DNA from: Krasilnikovozyma curviuscula | Taxonomy: Eukaryota; Basidiomycota; Tremellomycetes; Cystofilobasidiales; Mrakiaceae | Assembly: GCA_014825775.1 (NCBI GenBank) | Contig: MVAQ01000042.1 | Location: 1 to 64,000 of the forward strand | Length of the DNA: 64,000 nt | Direction: 5' to 3' | Shown here: in pieces, positions 60,254 through 64,000 of the stretch | How the letters are laid out: every line of letters begins with the position of its first letter | Numbering within the stretch: position 1 is the stretch's first letter | Notes under the pieces: generated by a model | The model's database searches: none | What the model saw: the letters and a program-made list of their open reading frames with translations, nothing else | What the model was told of the DNA's origin: nothing | Translations under genes and position numbers: made by a program

Positions 60254-63090
60254 TTAGCTGTTCGTCTTGACACCACTAGCGGCGAATCCGATACCCATCG
60301 AAAGGATGGTGGACCCAGCATAAGCGGCACCGACCAAGGGCACGCTCTTACATCCAATGGAGATTTTTGGCTCGGCTGCTGTTGGTCCGAAATCGATGAA
60401 GCTCAGCCCTTCCTTCAGTGCCAGGTCAATCACATACTGCATCATGACGAAGTAGGCCTTGACGGGTCGCCCATGTTCGTAGTTGAGCCCCTGAAGATCT
60501 GACGTGATGGTGTTACCCAGTCGGAAGAGCACACAGGATGCTACCACCTCTCCGTTGGCGAGCTTTAGGAACATAAGAGAGCGATCGCCCCGTGAGTTCG
60601 ACACGGGGTCGCCCAGCGCTGCGAGAAACTGTTCGTCTGGAGTAGCCAAAACGGCTGTGTTGCCATCGCTCGTCCTCTTTTCGGCGACGTTCTTCCACAT
60701 GGTGTACGCTCGCTGCACATTCTCCAGGCTGAAGTCCTGAGTAACCTCCATCGTTCCTCCAGCAGTGTTGAAGGGGCCATCCTGACGCTTGTACTTGATG
60801 GCTTTCATGTACTCCGTGATGGTTGCGTTGCGATGAGGCCTCAGGTCGATGATGTGTGACGATGGCAGTGGGATAGACTGCCAACCAGATGGTGAAATGG
60901 CCTTCTTGACATTCTCGTACTGGTAAATAGGGTCCAGGAACATTTGATACCGTTTGCAGCGAGGCTGGCGTTCGTTCCATTCAATGATTGCTCGAGCTAC
61001 GGCTGTGATTTATAATAGAAAAAAGACGTCAGCAACACGGAGGCGATGGAAAGCAAAGAATTCTTGAAGCCAGCATTCGCCGAAGTACTTACCGGCAGAT
61101 CGGGCAACTGGTTTCTTGGTTGAGGAGGTGTAAAAAACCGCCCGTCGAAAAGGCCAGTGAGTTGCAAGAAGACCCAGTCTCACACAGAGCGGCTTAAAGT
61201 ACGAATTAGCGCCCAAGGTGCTGGAGAGGATACGGCCAGGGAGACCAGGTATCGACGCAGTAAGATCGTAGCCACTGATGGTGGTGAGGAGAACGAACGC
61301 TTCCGTGGCAACCAGCTTGTCCTGGAACTTCTTCTCCGCCTGTATCTCATCCACCGTCTTGACCTTCTGCAGCGGGATACCGTTCGTGCCAGAAGCTTCG
61401 GCCTCAGCAGCCAGCTTCGCCAACTTTATCTTCTGCTTCTTACTGAGTGGTTTTGGAGGCGGAGCTTCTTCCATCTTGGGAGTTGCGAGGAGTTTGATTT
61501 GAGACTCTGTTTCGAAGATGCGGTTCTCCTCGTCTAAGTTCTTCCACGACCAGATGTCCTCGTAGTTCTTGGCCTTTTCATCCATCGCTCCCAGTGCTGG
61601 AGAACCGTTCTTTACCTTATCGCCTAACTCCTTGGTTGGGTTGTACACTCGAAGGACTTTACACTGCATGTTGAACAGATTCACTTTTTCGTAAGCCATC
61701 ATCAACTCGATCGCTGCACCGCCGCTCGTCATTCCAGCAGGATCCTCGGCATAGAGGGTGATGAGTTTCCCATATTCGTCTCGGTGGGAAGGTGGAAGAG
61801 AAGCAAGGTCGATGACTTCAACCGAGAGCGGACTGGTGGAAGGATTCTGGATCTTCGGTATCAGTACGATGCCGAGAACCTGGAGGATGATGTTGACACT
61901 GATGACAATGGCGTCGATGGTGAGAGCTTGTTGTGTGGTTTGATCTTGATCTGGTACTTGAAAGAGCCAGTTGAGGCCCAAGCCAAGGCCGACCAGCGAG
62001 ATGACAACGATGACGCTGGAGAGACCGACATGGAACCGGATGAACCTTGTCAAGAGAGAGTTGTTCCGATCGTCACCTGTGGAGTGACAGCAGAATACAA
62101 GACGAGATGTGAGAACAAGATTATAGACTCGCAAGTGTTGTTTAGAGCCTTGGAACGAACCTTTGATGGAGATACTGATAGCGAATCCTAGTATAGAAAC
62201 GGCAGAGGTAAGGGCACCAGTGAGCTGAAGAATGGTTGCTGTCCTCGCATAAGTAGCCGAGTTTCTGAACCCCAAGTTGACGGAGAGAAGGAAGAAAGCG
62301 AGACAGAGTTCACCAGCAGAGCAGAGAAGCACCACAGAGCGCGCGCTTCGATGGATACTGGGCCAGTTCAGATTGGCAAACGAAGCAGACAGGACTGCTT
62401 GAGAGACAATACCTGACAAAAATGGACCAAAAAAAAAAAAATGAGGGAAGCAGAGCGAAAGGTTAGTGATGGCGCGTCGATGGCGCAAATACACTATTAA
62501 ATTGAGCAACTGACTGAAAATAGACATCACTGTGAGCGCAATTCGCTGAGCCTGGGTACGACGACGGAGGGGGTTGTTAGCTGAAAGGAGACCTCTTCGT
62601 AGTGGGTTGTCGATGTAGTCAACCTGGGGGGACAGACACGTTCAGCTCGCAGTCTCTGGTCCGGGCTGGCAGGGCACGGCGGCAAAACGTACAGACAGAA
62701 CGATGGTAGCCTCGAGAATAGCAACCCAGTTCATCACCCATACGAATCTGTAGAACACCATATCAGTATTTCGGACGTGTGAAGTGCTAACCGATGGAGA
62801 CTCACTCTTGTACCGCACTTCGGACGAAGCTTTTGGGTCGGTTTTGAGAGCCCGTTCTCAATAGATCCTTTTTCTTCAGGTGATAATCCAATGGAAGCCA
62901 GCCGATGGTACCCAATGTGATCATGATACTGAGAATTGGCGGTGAATAAGGTATTCGATCGTAGACAGCGTGAAGGACGAGTGATATGATGTTGAATGTG
63001 AGGGTCGACACCAAGCAGACGAAGAAAAACAACAATCGGCCTGTGATTTTAAAGTGGCCTGCTGGGACTTTAGCGGTAGCTACATCGATT
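60254..63090 (-). CDS. Multi-pass membrane protein with C-terminal GNAT/FemAB-like acyltransferase domain (5' end unsettled)
   Basis: Exons join ITGRLLFFFVCLVSTLTFNI, then FVWVMNWVAILEATIVLS, then GIVSQAVLSASFANLNW, and further to a cytosolic middle part and a C-terminal domain that ends KTNS at 60254. I count about seven to eight hydrophobic helices in the first half, including VVLLCSAGELCLAFFLLSVN and VIVVISLVGLGLGLNWLF. A charged linker follows (PKPLSKKQKIKLAKLAAEAE). The C-terminal third has SLMFLKLANGEVVASCVLFR, then VKAYFVMMQYVIDLALKEGL and SFIDFGPTAAEPKISIGCK, which resemble the GNAT fold of FemAB/BioF2-like N-acyltransferases. Acyl-donor and acceptor are unknown. Linked TM-plus-GNAT architecture suggests modification of a membrane or secreted substrate. 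The initiator Met is not identified: no ATG precedes the first exon in frame, so one or more 5' exons lie above 63040. Confidence 0.65.
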
Positions 63091-64000
63091 CCAGCAGGAC
63101 AGTTTGGAGGAAGGTGTCAAAGAAAACAGAAAAAGTCAGGACACACAGACCATGTCAGACCAGGAAAACGCCGGGGAAAACGGGAAACGCACGCCCATCC
63201 GCAACAAATGGGACCTTCATGACCAGTGCGGTCCTGATTCGATGCTGATATGAAGATAATGTCCCCTTCTTCTTTTGATAATGGTGAAAGTGACAGTTGG
63301 ATGGAAGGAAAGGGCAGAAAAATAGTCGATGGTGTCAAAACGAGAGCGGGCGGACACCGTCCCGGCAGAACCAGGCCTCGAACGGAGTCAAAAAACTCTT
63401 TGACCACAGCACATATTCCAGCTGGCAGAGATCTGTCTCATCCTGCTTTAAATAATCATATCCCCTCCTAAAAAAGAAAAAAGGAAACGTTTCTGCAGCA
63501 AAATTAGAGTGTTTTTTCGAATCAAATCAAATCCTGATCCATTAGTGGACGGCGATCTAACTCAACTCAGGTTCTGTCGTCGATGGACTGCGCGCCATCC
63601 TCGGTTCAGTTCTTTGATACAAAGAATGCACGTACAAGAAAACTCTATAACAAAAAGCGGAAACTGAATCTTCAGTAGTACCAGAAAGAACCGTGCAGTA
63701 GAGAAACACCATCGCGCCCAGGAAAAACACAAACCCGATCCCATCCGTCCAAAAAAAAAAAACGTTCAGCTTCTTATCCTTCTGACACCAAGCTTGATTT
63801 ATCTACCAACTCATTTCACAACATCTCCATTTATAAGGCAGGTGCAGTACCAGGCAGCGCTCTGACAACTTCCGGCGAGTCAAGCATAGAGCGACATTTG
63901 GTGATCTGAGAGGTCTGAGAATACCAAGATTTTCATCTTACTCTCCGGCTGGCATCACATGAAGTCGATAACTTCAGTGCTCTGAACTGGGTCACACTAC
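63091..64000. other. Upstream region of the GNAT-like gene
   Basis: The first exon or exons and promoter of the GNAT-like gene probably lie here. The minus frame 63117-63407 and the small frame 63562-63744 have no domain. Several A/T-rich homopolymer runs occur (63470-63480 and 63750-63760). No further gene is supported up to the window edge. Confidence 0.4.

Noticed and set aside
63562..63744. 60-codon hydrophobic minus frame
   Set aside because: Random-looking composition with many Cys and Phe, no homology cue, and near the window edge.

Overview
The window looks like nuclear chromosomal DNA from a basidiomycete fungus, most likely a Tremellomycete (Cryptococcus/Kwoniella/Tremella type). 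Nearly every gene is broken by short introns of about 50-90 nt with GTAAGT-like donors and CAG/TAG acceptors. Genes are packed on both strands with short gaps, and the set is typical for such fungi: Nbs1, a TPR-less UNC-45, Ski3, Sec39, Rsa4 and Spp1. The lineage is an inference. I saw no mobile element, CRISPR, rRNA, tRNA or plasmid feature.

Layout. 1-447: probable 3' end of a gene that enters from the left. 892-5630 (-): tandem pair of single-pass membrane proteins with Ser/Thr-rich ectodomains and a PPPY motif near each cytosolic C terminus. 6140-18583 (-): VPS13, a lipid-transfer protein of about 12.4 kb. 19072-20226 (-): SUR7/PalI-type four-helix membrane protein. 20734-24715 (-): NBS1/Xrs2, a DNA double-strand-break sensor. 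24970-27294 (-): UNC-45/Cro1/She4 myosin chaperone, divergent from SDHAF1 (27514-28288, +). 28994-34466 (-): SKI3, divergent from a KDM4-type JmjN/JmjC histone demethylase (34725-39134, +). 39794-42822 (+): SIZ/PIAS SUMO ligase. 43447-44131 (-): small myristoylated SVIP-like candidate Cdc48/p97 binder, 22 bp from the divergent SEC39 (44154-47558, +). 47884-49177 (+): unrecognised protein. 49358-50045 (-): cytidine/blasticidin-S-deaminase-like enzyme, divergent from RSA4/NLE1 (50212-52427, +). 52574-54110 (-): aldo-keto reductase. 55145-56110 (+): LSM1. 56466-59792 (-): SPP1-type COMPASS PHD protein. 60254-about 63090 (-): multi-pass membrane protein with a C-terminal GNAT/FemAB-like acyltransferase domain.

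Most genes are conserved housekeeping functions, and neighbours do not form a pathway. Some themes recur: membrane contact and ER trafficking (VPS13, SEC39, SVIP-like), chromatin and SUMO (KDM4, SIZ1, SPP1, NBS1), and RNA decay and ribosome assembly (SKI3, LSM1, RSA4). The least described parts are the PPPY membrane-protein pair, the SVIP-like protein with a 4-nt first coding exon, the deaminase-like enzyme and the membrane-anchored GNAT-like protein. Exon models were made by eye from splice signals and homology; splice sites inside the large genes are not all resolved.
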